From SIG607 sp045614505 (GTDB taxonomy: Bacteria > Bacillota > Clostridia > Oscillospirales > Acutalibacteraceae): a stretch of 53,664 bases of DNA. Of the stretch, positions 32,583 through 40,715 are shown piece by piece. Within the stretch, counting starts at the first letter, position 1; every line of letters starts with the position of its first letter. The notes under the pieces were generated by a model that was not told where the DNA came from, did no database searches, and saw only the letters and a program-made list of their open reading frames with translations. The stretch lies in the NCBI GenBank assembly GCA_045614505.1, contig JAZLDA010000056.1, positions 1 to 53,664 on the forward strand, written 5' to 3'. The position numbers and the translations under genes are program-made.

Positions 32583-34007
32583 ATGAACAGACGGAAGTTT
32601 AATGAGATCGTACAGGGTGTGTACGGACGGAAAATTGCATATGCTGACTACGAAGAAGTTACTTCTGCGAACATTCTTAATATCTACTCAAAGGGCGTAA
32701 CTGCTTTAAATTGGAATAGCGTAGCTATCCGTTACCTGTATGATTATTACAAGGGTGATCAGCCCGCACTTTACAGGACAAAGACTGTTAGGGATGATAT
32801 TAACAATCCTGTAGTTGAGAACCACGCTTTTGAGATTGTCAGTTTCAAAAACGCACAGACATATGGTGAACCCGTACAGTGCGTAGCAACAAGGAATGAT
32901 GATAAAATCAACAAGGGCGTAGATACCCTTAACGAATATAACAGGAACGCCAACAAAACCGTTGCGGATATTGAGTGTGGCGAGTTCACATCTGCTATCG
33001 GTACAGGTTATAAGGCTATTCAGCGCAAGAAGGGTTTAGTTCCTTACAGGATAATTAGTTTAGACCCTATGAACACTGTTATTGTTTATTCAAGCATGAC
33101 TAAAGAGCCTTTACTTGCAGTTATGCGTTTGAAAGATGAACAGGGCGAACAGTTCTTCCAATGCTTTTCGGAGTATAACGAATACGTTATCAAGAATGGC
33201 AAGGTGGATTTGGTAAGACCCCATGTATTCGGTGGAATCCCGGTAATAGAATATCCTAACAACGCTGCAAGGCTTTCGGACATAGAACTTGTTATCACTA
33301 TTCTGGATGCTATCAACGAGATACAGAGTAACCGAACCGATGATGTGGCACAGAAGGTTCAATCATGGATGAAGTTTGTTAACTGTGAGGTTGACGAAGA
33401 ATCATACCTTGCCATGAAACAGAACGGGGCTGTTGTTGTTAAGTCTAACAATGGTCAGAACAAAGCCGATGTAGAGATCATGGCTAACGAACTGAATCAG
33501 GAAGGTACGCAGATAGCCAAAAAGGACTTGTGGGAAAACGCAATGTCTATACTTGGCATACCTAACAGGGAAGGCAATACCGGAGGAGATACACAAGGTG
33601 CCGTCAGTTTGAGAAACGGGTGGGATATGGCAAGACAGAGAGCTGCGTTGAAAGACCCGTTTGTTACTGTTTCTGATAAGCGTTTGAACATGGTTGCGTT
33701 AAGCCTGTTAAGACAGGCAAAGATCGATTGCCCGTTAACGGAGTTAGACTTTGACGTACATCTTGTTCATAGTCCTACAGATAACTTGCTTGTCAAGGCA
33801 GAAGCACTTGAAATCCTGTTAAGGACAGGCATACATCCTTTAGTTGCTATCAAGGTTACAGGCTTATGGGCGGATGCTGAAAAAACATATATACAGAGCA
33901 AGCCTTATCTTGATGCAAAGTATCTTGATGATGCTATCAAGGCTAAAGGGCTTGAAGGACAGATACCGATAGCAGAAAAGATATTAAATGGCGATAAGAC
34001 AGTTTGA
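32583..34007 (+). CDS. Portal protein (SPP1 gp6-like)
   Basis: 474 residues. Gives the SPP1-type portal pattern: ALNWNSVAIRYLYDYYKGDQ at the N-terminus, then AFEIVSFKNAQTYGEP, LDPMNTVIVYSS, and the conserved long helical stretch EIQSNRTDDVAQKVQSWMKF. It forms the dodecameric ring at the head vertex through which DNA passes. ATG 32583 follows GGGAGGAAACG. Confidence 0.92.
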   Translation: MNRRKFNEIVQGVYGRKIAYADYEEVTSANILNIYSKGVTALNWNSVAIRYLYDYYKGDQPALYRTKTVRDDINNPVVENHAFEIVSFKNAQTYGEPVQCVATRNDDKINKGVDTLNEYNRNANKTVADIECGEFTSAIGTGYKAIQRKKGLVPYRIISLDPMNTVIVYSSMTKEPLLAVMRLKDEQGEQFFQCFSEYNEYVIKNGKVDLVRPHVFGGIPVIEYPNNAARLSDIELVITILDAINEIQSNRTDDVAQKVQSWMKFVNCEVDEESYLAMKQNGAVVVKSNNGQNKADVEIMANELNQEGTQIAKKDLWENAMSILGIPNREGNTGGDTQGAVSLRNGWDMARQRAALKDPFVTVSDKRLNMVALSLLRQAKIDCPLTELDFDVHLVHSPTDNLLVKAEALEILLRTGIHPLVAIKVTGLWADAEKTYIQSKPYLDAKYLDDAIKAKGLEGQIPIAEKILNGDKTV

Positions 34008-34617
34008 TGAATTAAAGCGCATCCGTTCAGAAATTGACGCATTATCAGCCACAAGAGAAATAGAACAGTATTTTTCCGAAATGGACTTGCCGGATGAAGA
34101 AATTGAGTTGCGGATAAAAGTAGCGAATGATTTTCAGCGATTCTTCCACAACTTATTTTTGTTAATGCTTACAGGCGAAGCCTTACGGGAAAAGTATATA
34201 GACGATATACGCAACGAGTACATCCGCATCTGCGATAGATATGACCTGATACCAAACATGGCACATATAGACAGGCTTGCGGAAACGATAGTTGATAACA
34301 CATTGCAGAACATAGACAATGAGTTTTATACTTCTATCGGGCGTTCCGTAAACATAGCCGAAGCTGAAACAAATAATTCAGCTAACTATGATGACTTACA
34401 GGACGCTATAGGGAATGGGTATACGCAAAAGACTTGGATTACCCAAAAAGACCCGAAAGTTCGTGAAACTCATGCCGTTCTTGATGGAATGACTATTGGT
34501 ATCGAAGAGTTCTTTCAGGTCGGAAACGCAGAAATGCTTTATCCGTGCGATGAACTTAACGGATTTGATTATCCAGAAGAAATTAATAATTGCAGATGCG
34601 TATGTGTCTATAGCTAA
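33988..34617 (+). CDS. Head morphogenesis protein (minor head, SPP1 gp7/Mu F-like)
   Basis: 209 residues. The C-terminal KTWITQKDPKVRETHAVLDG and NNCRCVCVYS match the SPP1 gp7/Mu gpF family; the N-terminus is helical. It overlaps the portal gene by 20 nt. It is a few copies per capsid and aids head assembly or DNA ejection. A terminator follows. Confidence 0.85.
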   Translation: MAIRQFDELKRIRSEIDALSATREIEQYFSEMDLPDEEIELRIKVANDFQRFFHNLFLLMLTGEALREKYIDDIRNEYIRICDRYDLIPNMAHIDRLAETIVDNTLQNIDNEFYTSIGRSVNIAEAETNNSANYDDLQDAIGNGYTQKTWITQKDPKVRETHAVLDGMTIGIEEFFQVGNAEMLYPCDELNGFDYPEEINNCRCVCVYS

Positions 34618-34619
34618 TT

Positions 34620-34641
34620 AGAGCCGAAATGGCTCTTTTTT
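34620..34641 (+). terminator. Rho-independent terminator within the head operon
   Basis: AGAGCC and GGCTCT pair over 6 bp around GAAAT, followed by six T. It sits directly after the minor head gene and before a homing-endonuclease fragment. Confidence 0.75.
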
Positions 34642-34666
34642 ATTACAAAAATACGGAAAGTAACGC

Positions 34667-34888
34667 ATGGCGGGGTATGTTCCCGCCACTTTGGCTATTT
34701 ATAACAGTGCATCGGAAGCGGCTAAAGAGAATAGGTGTGATGTGGGGAACATAATATCTGCTTGTAAAGCCAATGCAAGAACTGATAAGAAACGCAAAAA
34801 GAATTACAAGCGTTCTGCTTACGGTTTTGTTTGGCTATTTGAAAATGATGCAACAGATAAAGCTAATAAAGCTTTTTCTTGCAAATAA
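34667..34888 (+). pseudogene. NUMOD1-like fragment of a homing endonuclease
   Basis: A 73-codon frame reading IYNSASEAAKENRCDVGNII, then ACKANARTDKKRKK and YGFVWLFE, the order of the NUMOD1 DNA-binding helix and wing found at the C-terminus of HNH homing endonucleases. The catalytic half is missing and the SD is weak. It lies between two head genes, just after a terminator, so it looks like the remnant of a deleted homing gene. Confidence 0.6.
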
Positions 34889-34972
34889 AAATAAGCATCC
34901 ATGCGTTAAATGGAAAATCCCGATGCTGACGGAGAACAGCGTTAAAAACCGTGGGATAGGAAGGACATAGCC

Positions 34973-35557
34973 ATGACAAGAGAACAGGCTAAAGCAAATT
35001 TAGTAGCTTTCGGAATCGCAGAACCGAGTGACGAGATCGTAACAAACTATCTGAATCAGGTCAACGGGGCTGTAAAGACCGAAAAGGAACGTGCTGACAG
35101 ATTGAGCAAAGAAGCCGAGAAAGTCAGCGCATTACAGGCACAGTTAGACGAACTCAACAATAAGGGTTTGACCGAAGTCGAGAAGGCTAACAAACTTACC
35201 GAACAGGCTAATAGCCGTATAGCCGAACTTGAAAAGAGTTTAAAGGCTATGGAAACCGAAAAGAAGTTAGCCGAACTTGGCATTGTTGGTGACGATGCAA
35301 AGAACCTGTTTGGGGAGAACGGAGAACTGAATTTTGAAACTCTTGGTCAGGTTATATCCGCAAGAGAGAAGAAAGCCGCCACAGAGAAGGAAACTGAACT
35401 TGCAGGGAAAGCCGGAAATCCCGGTGGAACAGGCAGTAGTGGTAATGACAGTGGCGAAACAAAGACAGAAGCCGAAACGTTTGCTGAAAACTACGCAAAG
35501 AGCGTAGCGGCTAACAATAAGGCTTCAAACGATGCTTTGGCATCATACCTTAAATAA
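34973..35557 (+). CDS. Scaffold-like protein
   Basis: 194 residues, almost entirely helical and charged. Coiled-coil heptads run over residues 35-105 (KERADRLSKEAEKVSALQAQ, ANSRIAELEKSLKAME), with a flexible Gly/Ser linker before the last 40 residues. This is the shape of phage scaffolds that template prohead assembly, placed one gene before the decoration and major capsid genes. Confidence 0.8.
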   Translation: MTREQAKANLVAFGIAEPSDEIVTNYLNQVNGAVKTEKERADRLSKEAEKVSALQAQLDELNNKGLTEVEKANKLTEQANSRIAELEKSLKAMETEKKLAELGIVGDDAKNLFGENGELNFETLGQVISAREKKAATEKETELAGKAGNPGGTGSSGNDSGETKTEAETFAENYAKSVAANNKASNDALASYLK

Positions 35558-35583
35558 TCTTACGAAAGAGAGGAAAAACTGTT

Positions 35584-35940
35584 ATGAAATTTTCAGAAAA
35601 TGCAGTTGCTATGACCCCTGAAATTCTCAAAAGAAAATTGGGCGGTGAGTATCTTGTACCTGTAACAATCGCAAGCACAGAGTTTGCTTATACTGATGTT
35701 ATTCCCGCAGGTACACCCATCAACGCTGATGGCGAAGTAGCAGAAGATACCGAGTACGGCGGAGTTTACACAAGTGACGCTGTAGGCATCCTTCTTAACG
35801 ATGTTTATGTTGACAACCCTAACGGTTCACTGATCAAGGCATTTGCAGCAGTTAATACTGCTAATTGCCCGAAGGTTGATAATGTTAGCGTTATCACAGA
35901 GTACGTTAAGGCTGCTTTACCCCTTATTTGCTTTGAATAA
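35584..35940 (+). CDS. Putative capsid decoration protein
   Basis: 118 residues, beta-rich (SENAVAMTPEILKRKLGGEY, YTSDAVGILLNDVYVDNPNG). It lies between scaffold and major capsid, the usual site of a head decoration or stabilising protein. No motif is specific enough to fix the family. Confidence 0.6.
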   Translation: MKFSENAVAMTPEILKRKLGGEYLVPVTIASTEFAYTDVIPAGTPINADGEVAEDTEYGGVYTSDAVGILLNDVYVDNPNGSLIKAFAAVNTANCPKVDNVSVITEYVKAALPLICFE

Positions 35941-35962
35941 TTGAGAAAGAGAGGACATAAGA

Positions 35963-37036
35963 ATGAGATTAAGAGATGCTTATTCAGCTAAAGCTGTAGC
36001 ACTTGCTTACACAGAAGCAGCAAGTAATAAAATTCCTTATCTTGGCGAGGCACTTTTCCCCGCAAAGAAGAAGATGGGTCTTGATTTAAAGTGGATCAAG
36101 ACTTCAAAAGGACTTCCTGTATCACTCGCTCCTTCGGCATTTGATACCGTATCTACCATCCGTAGCCGTGAGGGTATCAAGATTGAGGAAACCGAAATGG
36201 CTTTCTTCAAGGAGAGCATGATTGTTAAGGAAGTAGACGAGCAGGAGATTCTTCGTGTTAAGGAATCATCCGATCCCTACGCACAGGATGTGCTTAACCG
36301 CATCTATGACGATACAAACACACTTGTAGACGGTGCAAGAGTTGTTCCTGAAAGAATGATCATGCAGCTTCTTACACCTTCTGACGGACACCCTAAAATC
36401 AGCATTTCTGCTAACGGTGCTACATACGCTTACAACTATGACATAGGCAATACCTACGCAAGCAATAACTTTGAAGCACTTGAAAGCACTGCTAAATGGG
36501 ACACAGCAGCAATTAGTTCTACCGCTGATCCTGTAAAGGATATTCAGGACGCACAGGACGCTGTTGAAGCACTTACAGGCACAAGACCTTCAATCGCTAT
36601 CATGTCAAGAGATACCTTTAATAAGGTTAAGGCTTGTCCTTCCGTTAAGAACTATATCCTTGCACAGAACGTTACTGCTAACGTAATGATCACTGATGCA
36701 AAGGTTAAGGAACTGTTCCTTACCGAACTTGGTGTAACCATTATCGTTTATACAAAGCAGTACAAGAATGAATCCGGCGTAACCCAGAAGTTCTTTGCTG
36801 ATGGATATTGCGCACTTATCCCGGATGGCGCACTTGGAAATACTTGGTTTGGTACTACACCTGACGAGCGTACACTTATGGGTGATCCTAACTATGATAC
36901 AGCACTTGTTAACACAGGTATCGCTGTAACAGTTACTACCACAAGCGACCCCGTTCATACAAAGACTACTGTTTCCGAGATCGTTCTTCCTTCATACGAG
37001 AGAATGGATGAAACCTACGTTATCAAGGCTTACTAA
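35963..37036 (+). CDS. Major capsid protein (phage E family)
   Basis: 357 residues. The start MRLRDAYSAKAVALAYTEAA, the sequence GEALFPAKKKMGLDLKWIKT and AFFKESMIVKEVDEQE follow the lambda gpE-like branch of HK97-fold capsid proteins. It forms the icosahedral shell. GAAAGAGAGGA precedes the ATG. No cleaved delta domain is seen, consistent with the separate scaffold gene. Confidence 0.9.
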   Translation: MRLRDAYSAKAVALAYTEAASNKIPYLGEALFPAKKKMGLDLKWIKTSKGLPVSLAPSAFDTVSTIRSREGIKIEETEMAFFKESMIVKEVDEQEILRVKESSDPYAQDVLNRIYDDTNTLVDGARVVPERMIMQLLTPSDGHPKISISANGATYAYNYDIGNTYASNNFEALESTAKWDTAAISSTADPVKDIQDAQDAVEALTGTRPSIAIMSRDTFNKVKACPSVKNYILAQNVTANVMITDAKVKELFLTELGVTIIVYTKQYKNESGVTQKFFADGYCALIPDGALGNTWFGTTPDERTLMGDPNYDTALVNTGIAVTVTTTSDPVHTKTTVSEIVLPSYERMDETYVIKAY

Positions 37037-37056
37037 TGCCGGAAAGGAGTGTAGTC

Positions 37057-37263
37057 ATGGCTAAATATGAATACACTGTAAAATACAACGGCAGAAAGTA
37101 TTACCCCGGCGAGGAAGTTCCCATTGAGGAAACCCAGACAGAGGTTAAACCCATAAAAGCAGAACCCATAGTAGAAGAAAAGCCTGTTGAGGTTGAAAAG
37201 AAGGCTGAAAAGCCTGTCGAGAAGAAAACCACAGCAAAGGCTAAATCTACAAAGGGGAAATAA
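37057..37263 (+). CDS. Small head-associated protein with Lys/Glu-rich tail
   Basis: 68 residues. A short folded start (AKYEYTVKYNGRKYYPGEEV) is followed by a disordered Pro/Glu/Lys tail (EKPVEVEKKAEKPVEKKTTA) of low complexity. ATG 37057 has AAGGAG 7 nt upstream; ATG 37036 overlaps the capsid stop and is less likely. Found in many siphophages after the capsid gene; role unknown. Confidence 0.65.
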   Translation: MAKYEYTVKYNGRKYYPGEEVPIEETQTEVKPIKAEPIVEEKPVEVEKKAEKPVEKKTTAKAKSTKGK

Positions 37264-37280
37264 GCAAAAGGAGAATGACG

Positions 37281-37625
37281 ATGGTTGACATTACGGGATT
37301 ACAGGAACAAATAGTACAGGATTTGAGTTCACAGCTTAACAGCGAAGATAACTTCAATTCCGTAGCCCTTAATGCCAAAGTCAAAGTAGCCATTCTGGAT
37401 GTAATGGGAAGGCGGGAATATGGAAATTCGCATTATACGGATGCTAAAATCCTTAATGAACTTGGAGTAAGATACTACTCAACCATAACCCGCCTTGCTT
37501 TATATGATTACAACCAGATGGGGGCAGAGGGGCAATCCCAACATTCTGAAAATTCCATAAACAGAAGTTGGACAGAGCGAGATAAGATTCTGTCGGACGT
37601 TCATCCATTCGTCAAAATCCTTTAA
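37281..37625 (+). CDS. Head-tail connector (gp6/adaptor-like)
   Basis: 114 residues, mostly helical (VDITGLQEQIVQDLSSQLN, VRYYSTITRLALYDY). Size and position fit the HK97 gp6/SPP1 gp15 adaptor that binds under the portal. ATG 37281 was preferred since AAAGGAG is 7 nt upstream. Confidence 0.65.
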   Translation: MVDITGLQEQIVQDLSSQLNSEDNFNSVALNAKVKVAILDVMGRREYGNSHYTDAKILNELGVRYYSTITRLALYDYNQMGAEGQSQHSENSINRSWTERDKILSDVHPFVKIL

Positions 37626-37637
37626 GGGGGTGACGGT

Positions 37638-37946
37638 ATGCCGGACATTACGATAGCACTTTCTACGCTTATTTCGGTTATTTCCGTTTCCGCAGCGGTC
37701 TTTTTCGGCATAAAGAGCAAGAAGAGGGCTGACGATAGTGAAGTGGAAAGCCGTACCGAAAAGCTTACAAGGCTTGAAGAGAAAATAGACGCTTTAAGCA
37801 ATAATTTTGAAAAGTTTGCGGAAGAGATTAAGAAGGAAATCCGTGATATGCGGAAGAACTACGATGAGATCAAGACCGAACAGGTCAAACTGCAAACTGA
37901 AATGAAACATATTTTACAAAGGCTTGACAAGTTAGAAGGAGCGTGA
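37638..37946 (+). CDS. Membrane-anchored coiled-coil protein
   Basis: 102 residues. One transmembrane segment (about residues 4-24, IALSTLISVISVSAAVFFGI) is followed by a charged coiled coil (RTEKLTRLEEKIDALSNNFE, VKLQTEMKHILQRLDKLEGA). In structural cassettes this shape is seen for small holin-like or head-neck accessory proteins. Its role here is unknown. Confidence 0.65.
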   Translation: MPDITIALSTLISVISVSAAVFFGIKSKKRADDSEVESRTEKLTRLEEKIDALSNNFEKFAEEIKKEIRDMRKNYDEIKTEQVKLQTEMKHILQRLDKLEGA

Positions 37947-37950
37947 GGGT

Positions 37951-38355
37951 ATGCGTTGCTTGAACAGAAATAAACAGACTTTATACTATGCCCTTGCGGT
38001 TGCAAGAACGGCAGCAACAGAAACGGGAAAGATTACTGTAGACGGAAAAGAAGTTTACATTGATGATGGCGATTTCGTACAAAGCTATGAATCACCTGTA
38101 CCGTTTATGGCTAACATTTCCTTTACCGGGAATGAAAGCACTGATGTTGAGTTTGGTGTAGATAGAACTGCTTATGATGCTGTTGTGGTAACAAATGACT
38201 TAACGCTTCCGATAACGGAAACAAGCCTTATTTGGTTCTCAAATGAACCGCCCTTTAGTACAAATGATGGCAATACTGCTGATTTTTCAGTTATTGCGGT
38301 CAAGAAAAGCCTTAATACTCTAAAGGCTATCCTTAAAAAGAGGGTGAGATCGTGA
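37951..38355 (+). CDS. Head closure/neck protein
   Basis: 134 residues. The start (RCLNRNKQTLYYALAVARTA) and following beta strands (YIDDGDFVQSYESPVPFMAN) fit the SPP1 gp16/HK97 gp7-like stopper family that closes the filled head. It overlaps the next gene by 4 nt. Assigned by position and fold pattern. Confidence 0.65.
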   Translation: MRCLNRNKQTLYYALAVARTAATETGKITVDGKEVYIDDGDFVQSYESPVPFMANISFTGNESTDVEFGVDRTAYDAVVVTNDLTLPITETSLIWFSNEPPFSTNDGNTADFSVIAVKKSLNTLKAILKKRVRS

Positions 38356-38912
38356 GATTAAAGGCAAGACTTACTTCTCAATCATTAAAGCAGATGGCTG
38401 ACGATTTGCGAAGCTTTGAAGTTGGATTCCGTAACAATATACAGGATTTCAGAAATAGGCTTGCGGATAAGGGAATACAGGTTGCCATGTCAAATGTCAA
38501 TCAGGTGTTTGGTCAGTACATAGCTTTTATCAAGGAAGAATCTGATAACACCACAACAATAGTTGCAAGGGAAACTCAACAGATTTTGTCAGAATGGCTA
38601 TATTACGGGATGCACGTTTGGGCGTATGTTAGTCCTTTACTTATGGCAGAGTTTGGTTCGGGTAGTCATGCGGTTGTCTGGGAAGGTTCTGACGGAAATA
38701 GGACAAATACTTTATCCGATGGAACTAAAATTGGTAGGGGTTCGTTTCCAGAACAGACACACGCTTTTCAAGGTTCATGGGCTTACATGGATTTGAATTG
38801 GCAATGGCACGTTACAAGTGGTGTTACACCTACAAGACCGATGCACAATGCAGTAATTGAGATTATCACACAGGTAGAACGAACAGCAAGGGAGGTATTT
38901 GGCAATGGCTGA
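38352..38912 (+). CDS. HK97 gp10-like tail-completion protein
   Basis: 186 residues, GTG start. Typical motifs: RLTSQSLKQMADDLRSFEVG at the N-terminus, LMAEFGSGSH in the middle, and PTRPMHNAVIEIITQVERTA at the end. gp10-family proteins join tail and head. It overlaps the next gene by 8 nt. Confidence 0.8.
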   Translation: MRLKARLTSQSLKQMADDLRSFEVGFRNNIQDFRNRLADKGIQVAMSNVNQVFGQYIAFIKEESDNTTTIVARETQQILSEWLYYGMHVWAYVSPLLMAEFGSGSHAVVWEGSDGNRTNTLSDGTKIGRGSFPEQTHAFQGSWAYMDLNWQWHVTSGVTPTRPMHNAVIEIITQVERTAREVFGNG

Positions 38913-39333
38913 TAGTAATGATTGGGTTTATACGATTGAAAGCAAAATCTTTACAATCGTTAAGACCAGATTAAATACAGCGTTATTAAGTACCTATCCG
39001 AAACTGAATGTTACTCAACAGCAGAAGCTTAATGATGAACCTTCGTTCCCTACGGTATATATTCAGATGTTGGATAGCCCTGAAATGGGTAGTGACCTTA
39101 ATAATACAACTGTTAATGCCATGCTTGCGACATTTGAAGTACATATCATAATGAGCAAGGAACAGGGATTAGGCGGACTTCGTAAAGTCCAGAGTGCTGT
39201 TACCGATAATTTCAAGCAACTACGCTTTAACATGGTTACAAGGGGCGAGTTCACAAGAGAAACAAATGATACATATACTTCGATTTCCCGCTTTAGAAGA
39301 GTGATCGGCGGAAATGAAGAGATCAATTTATAA
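38905..39333 (+). CDS. Tail terminator/completion protein
   Basis: 142 residues. An alpha/beta protein with YTIESKIFTIVKTRLNTALL then FPTVYIQMLDSPEMGSDLNN, as in tail-terminator families (lambda gpU-like). ATG 38905 has GGAGG 9 nt upstream; an in-frame TTG at 38899 is too close. A terminator follows and overlaps the stop. Confidence 0.7.
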   Translation: MADSNDWVYTIESKIFTIVKTRLNTALLSTYPKLNVTQQQKLNDEPSFPTVYIQMLDSPEMGSDLNNTTVNAMLATFEVHIIMSKEQGLGGLRKVQSAVTDNFKQLRFNMVTRGEFTRETNDTYTSISRFRRVIGGNEEINL

Positions 39334-39357
39334 GCAAGCCATTTGACTTGCTTTTTT
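39332..39357 (+). terminator. Rho-independent terminator before the tail-tube gene
   Basis: AAGCAAG and CTTGCTT pair perfectly around CCATTTGA (7-bp stem), followed by T residues. It overlaps the stop codon of the terminator protein gene. Confidence 0.7.
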
Positions 39358-39382
39358 AATACTCAAAAGGAGGAATATTAAC

Positions 39383-39406
39383 ATGGCAGATGCTACAATC
39401 ATGGGT
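39383..39406 (+). CDS. Major tail tube protein, exon 1 (split by intron 2)
   Basis: Eight codons (MADATIMG) from ATG 39383, preceded by AAAAGGAGGAA. Reading on hits TAA at 39416. The 5' splice site is set after T39406, where exon GGGT pairs with guide GCCC at 39448-39451 ending in U-G, and exon length is a multiple of three. Alternatives at 39409, 39412 or 39415 would also keep frame but lack a U at the exon end, so the exact base is moderately sure. Confidence 0.65.
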
Positions 39407-39728
39407 AGAGTAGCGTAATAACGTGACAAATGCGTAGTTATTACGAAGCCCCCTGTAGTGAAATCGTCAAGTAGACTACAGGATTTAGGGAAGAAAGAAA
39501 CTGGAAAACGGTTTGCAACCGCAATCAGACAGTGAAGGCTACGTCAAAGGCGTAGTCAACGGCAACGCATAGAAGTTGAACCTTTGGTTGAGATACCAAA
39601 GAATATAACACTTCCACGAGGCTTCCCCATCGGACGATATGACCGCAGAGGTCATGGTGAATAGATATGCTGAACTGCATTGTAATGATGCAGAAGTAAG
39701 GATAAAAAGCCTTACGCTAACAGATTTG
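39407..39728 (+). mobile_element. Group I intron 2, ORF-less, in the tail-tube gene
   Basis: A 322-nt intron related to intron 1. P1 extension: CGTAATAAC (39414-39422) with GTTATTACG (39437-39445), 9 bp. P2: CTGTAG with CTACAG (39454-39480). The core carries GGCAACGCATAG and later CCACGAG, both identical to intron 1. Near the 3' end are GATATGCTGAACT, which in intron 1 is the end of the HNH gene, then hairpins CTGCAT/ATGCAG and GTAAGG/CCTTAC around ATAAAAA. It ends at G39728, leaving TTA in frame. The HNH gene is gone. Confidence 0.82.
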
Positions 39729-40190
39729 TTATCAACTCTTGGTGTTACTATGGGCTACGGCGTTGAAGCTGCAGGTTACGCAGGTGTTAAACCCCAGACA
39801 TTCACACAGCTTCATCGTATCAACAACATTGGTGGAATCACCGTTAACCCCGCTACTATAGACGCATCCGCATTAGAGGATTACGTTACAAAGACGGTCG
39901 CAGGACGTGGTGAAACAGGTGGTACATGGACGGTAACTGTAAACTTCACAGATGAAACTGAAACAGAGTGGACTAACCTTATTTCCGCATACCAGACCGC
40001 AAAGGCATCTAACCTTAATATGTGGTTTGAGGTTATCGCACCTAATCTTACAAAGGCTTTCTTCGTAGTGGCACAGCCCCCCGAAGCAATACCTATGCCT
40101 GAAATGGCACAGAATGGTCTTATGACAGTTGAGTTCCCTCTTGTCATTGTAGACCCGAAGGGAATGGATACAAAGGTTGCATTAAGCTGA
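39729..40190 (+). CDS. Major tail tube protein, exon 2
   Basis: Exon 2 continues in frame: LSTLGVTMGYGVEAAGYAGV, then beta-rich AGRGETGGTWTVTVNFTDET and MAQNGLMTVEFPLVIVDPKG. Spliced length is 161 residues. It polymerises into the tube through which DNA exits. An ATG at 39639 opens a longer frame, but its first 30 codons are intron sequence and it lacks an SD. A strong terminator follows. Confidence 0.8.
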   Translation, partial: LSTLGVTMGYGVEAAGYAGVKPQTFTQLHRINNIGGITVNPATIDASALEDYVTKTVAGRGETGGTWTVTVNFTDETETEWTNLISAYQTAKASNLNMWFEVIAPNLTKAFFVVAQPPEAIPMPEMAQNGLMTVEFPLVIVDPKGMDTKVALS

Positions 40191-40226
40191 TAGACAGCTT
40201 TGCTTCATAGACACCCCTTGACATTG

Positions 40227-40261
40227 GGAAGGGCGGGGAAACCTGCCCCTTCCTTTTTTTT
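40227..40261 (+). terminator. Strong rho-independent terminator after the tail-tube gene
   Basis: GGAAGGG at 40227-40233 and CCCTTCC at 40247-40253 form a stem enclosing a GC-rich loop, followed by eight T. It should keep tail-tube mRNA levels above those of the downstream chaperones. Confidence 0.88.
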
Positions 40262-40304
40262 ATCATTTTTTAGTTTGTATGTTGGAAGGGAAGGTAAAAA
40301 TAAT

Positions 40305-40715
40305 ATGACAACATTAAAAATCAAAGACAAAGAATACAAGATTAAATTTGGATATAACAGTTTTTGTGATACAGACTTACTTGATCGCACATCGGACATT
40401 ATGGGCATCTTACAGGATAAGGAAGTACAGAAAGACATGAACTTTACCCGTAAAATGTTTCAGGTGACAAGAGAACTCCTGTTTGAAGGTTTCAAGAAGT
40501 TTAACCCGGTAGCTTCACTTGAAGTTGTAGGCAATCTTCTTGATGATTACCTTGATGAAGGTACAGATGATGAAAACCACGGACTTATGTCTATATTTGG
40601 TTTGGTTGCGCAGGAGTTATTAGCAGAGGGTTTTTTCGGCGATCTTCTCAAGCAATCGGAGAAGGCGATTCAGACGATTACAGCGAGAGCGAAGAAGAAT
40701 CAGAAGAAAGTCTGA
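40305..40715 (+). CDS. Tail assembly chaperone (gpG-like)
   Basis: 136 residues from ATG 40305 (GGAAGGGAAGG upstream). Small beta start (TTLKIKDKEYKIKFGYNSF) and helical remainder. It coats the tape measure during tail assembly. At codon 108-110 it has the slippery site GGGTTTT, allowing a longer frameshifted product. Confidence 0.82.
   Translation: MTTLKIKDKEYKIKFGYNSFCDTDLLDRTSDIMGILQDKEVQKDMNFTRKMFQVTRELLFEGFKKFNPVASLEVVGNLLDDYLDEGTDDENHGLMSIFGLVAQELLAEGFFGDLLKQSEKAIQTITARAKKNQKKV
40628..40634 (+). promoter_or_regulatory. -1 frameshift slippery heptamer GGGTTTT
   Basis: GGGTTTT in the correct register (GAG GGT TTT) within the gpG-like gene. A -1 slip enters a frame open without stops from here through 41080. 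Confidence 0.8.

Noticed and set aside
39639..40190. Tail-tube gene starting at ATG 39639
   Set aside because: Its first 30 codons are the 3' end of the intron, and there is no SD. The spliced model explains ATG 39383 and restores the frame.
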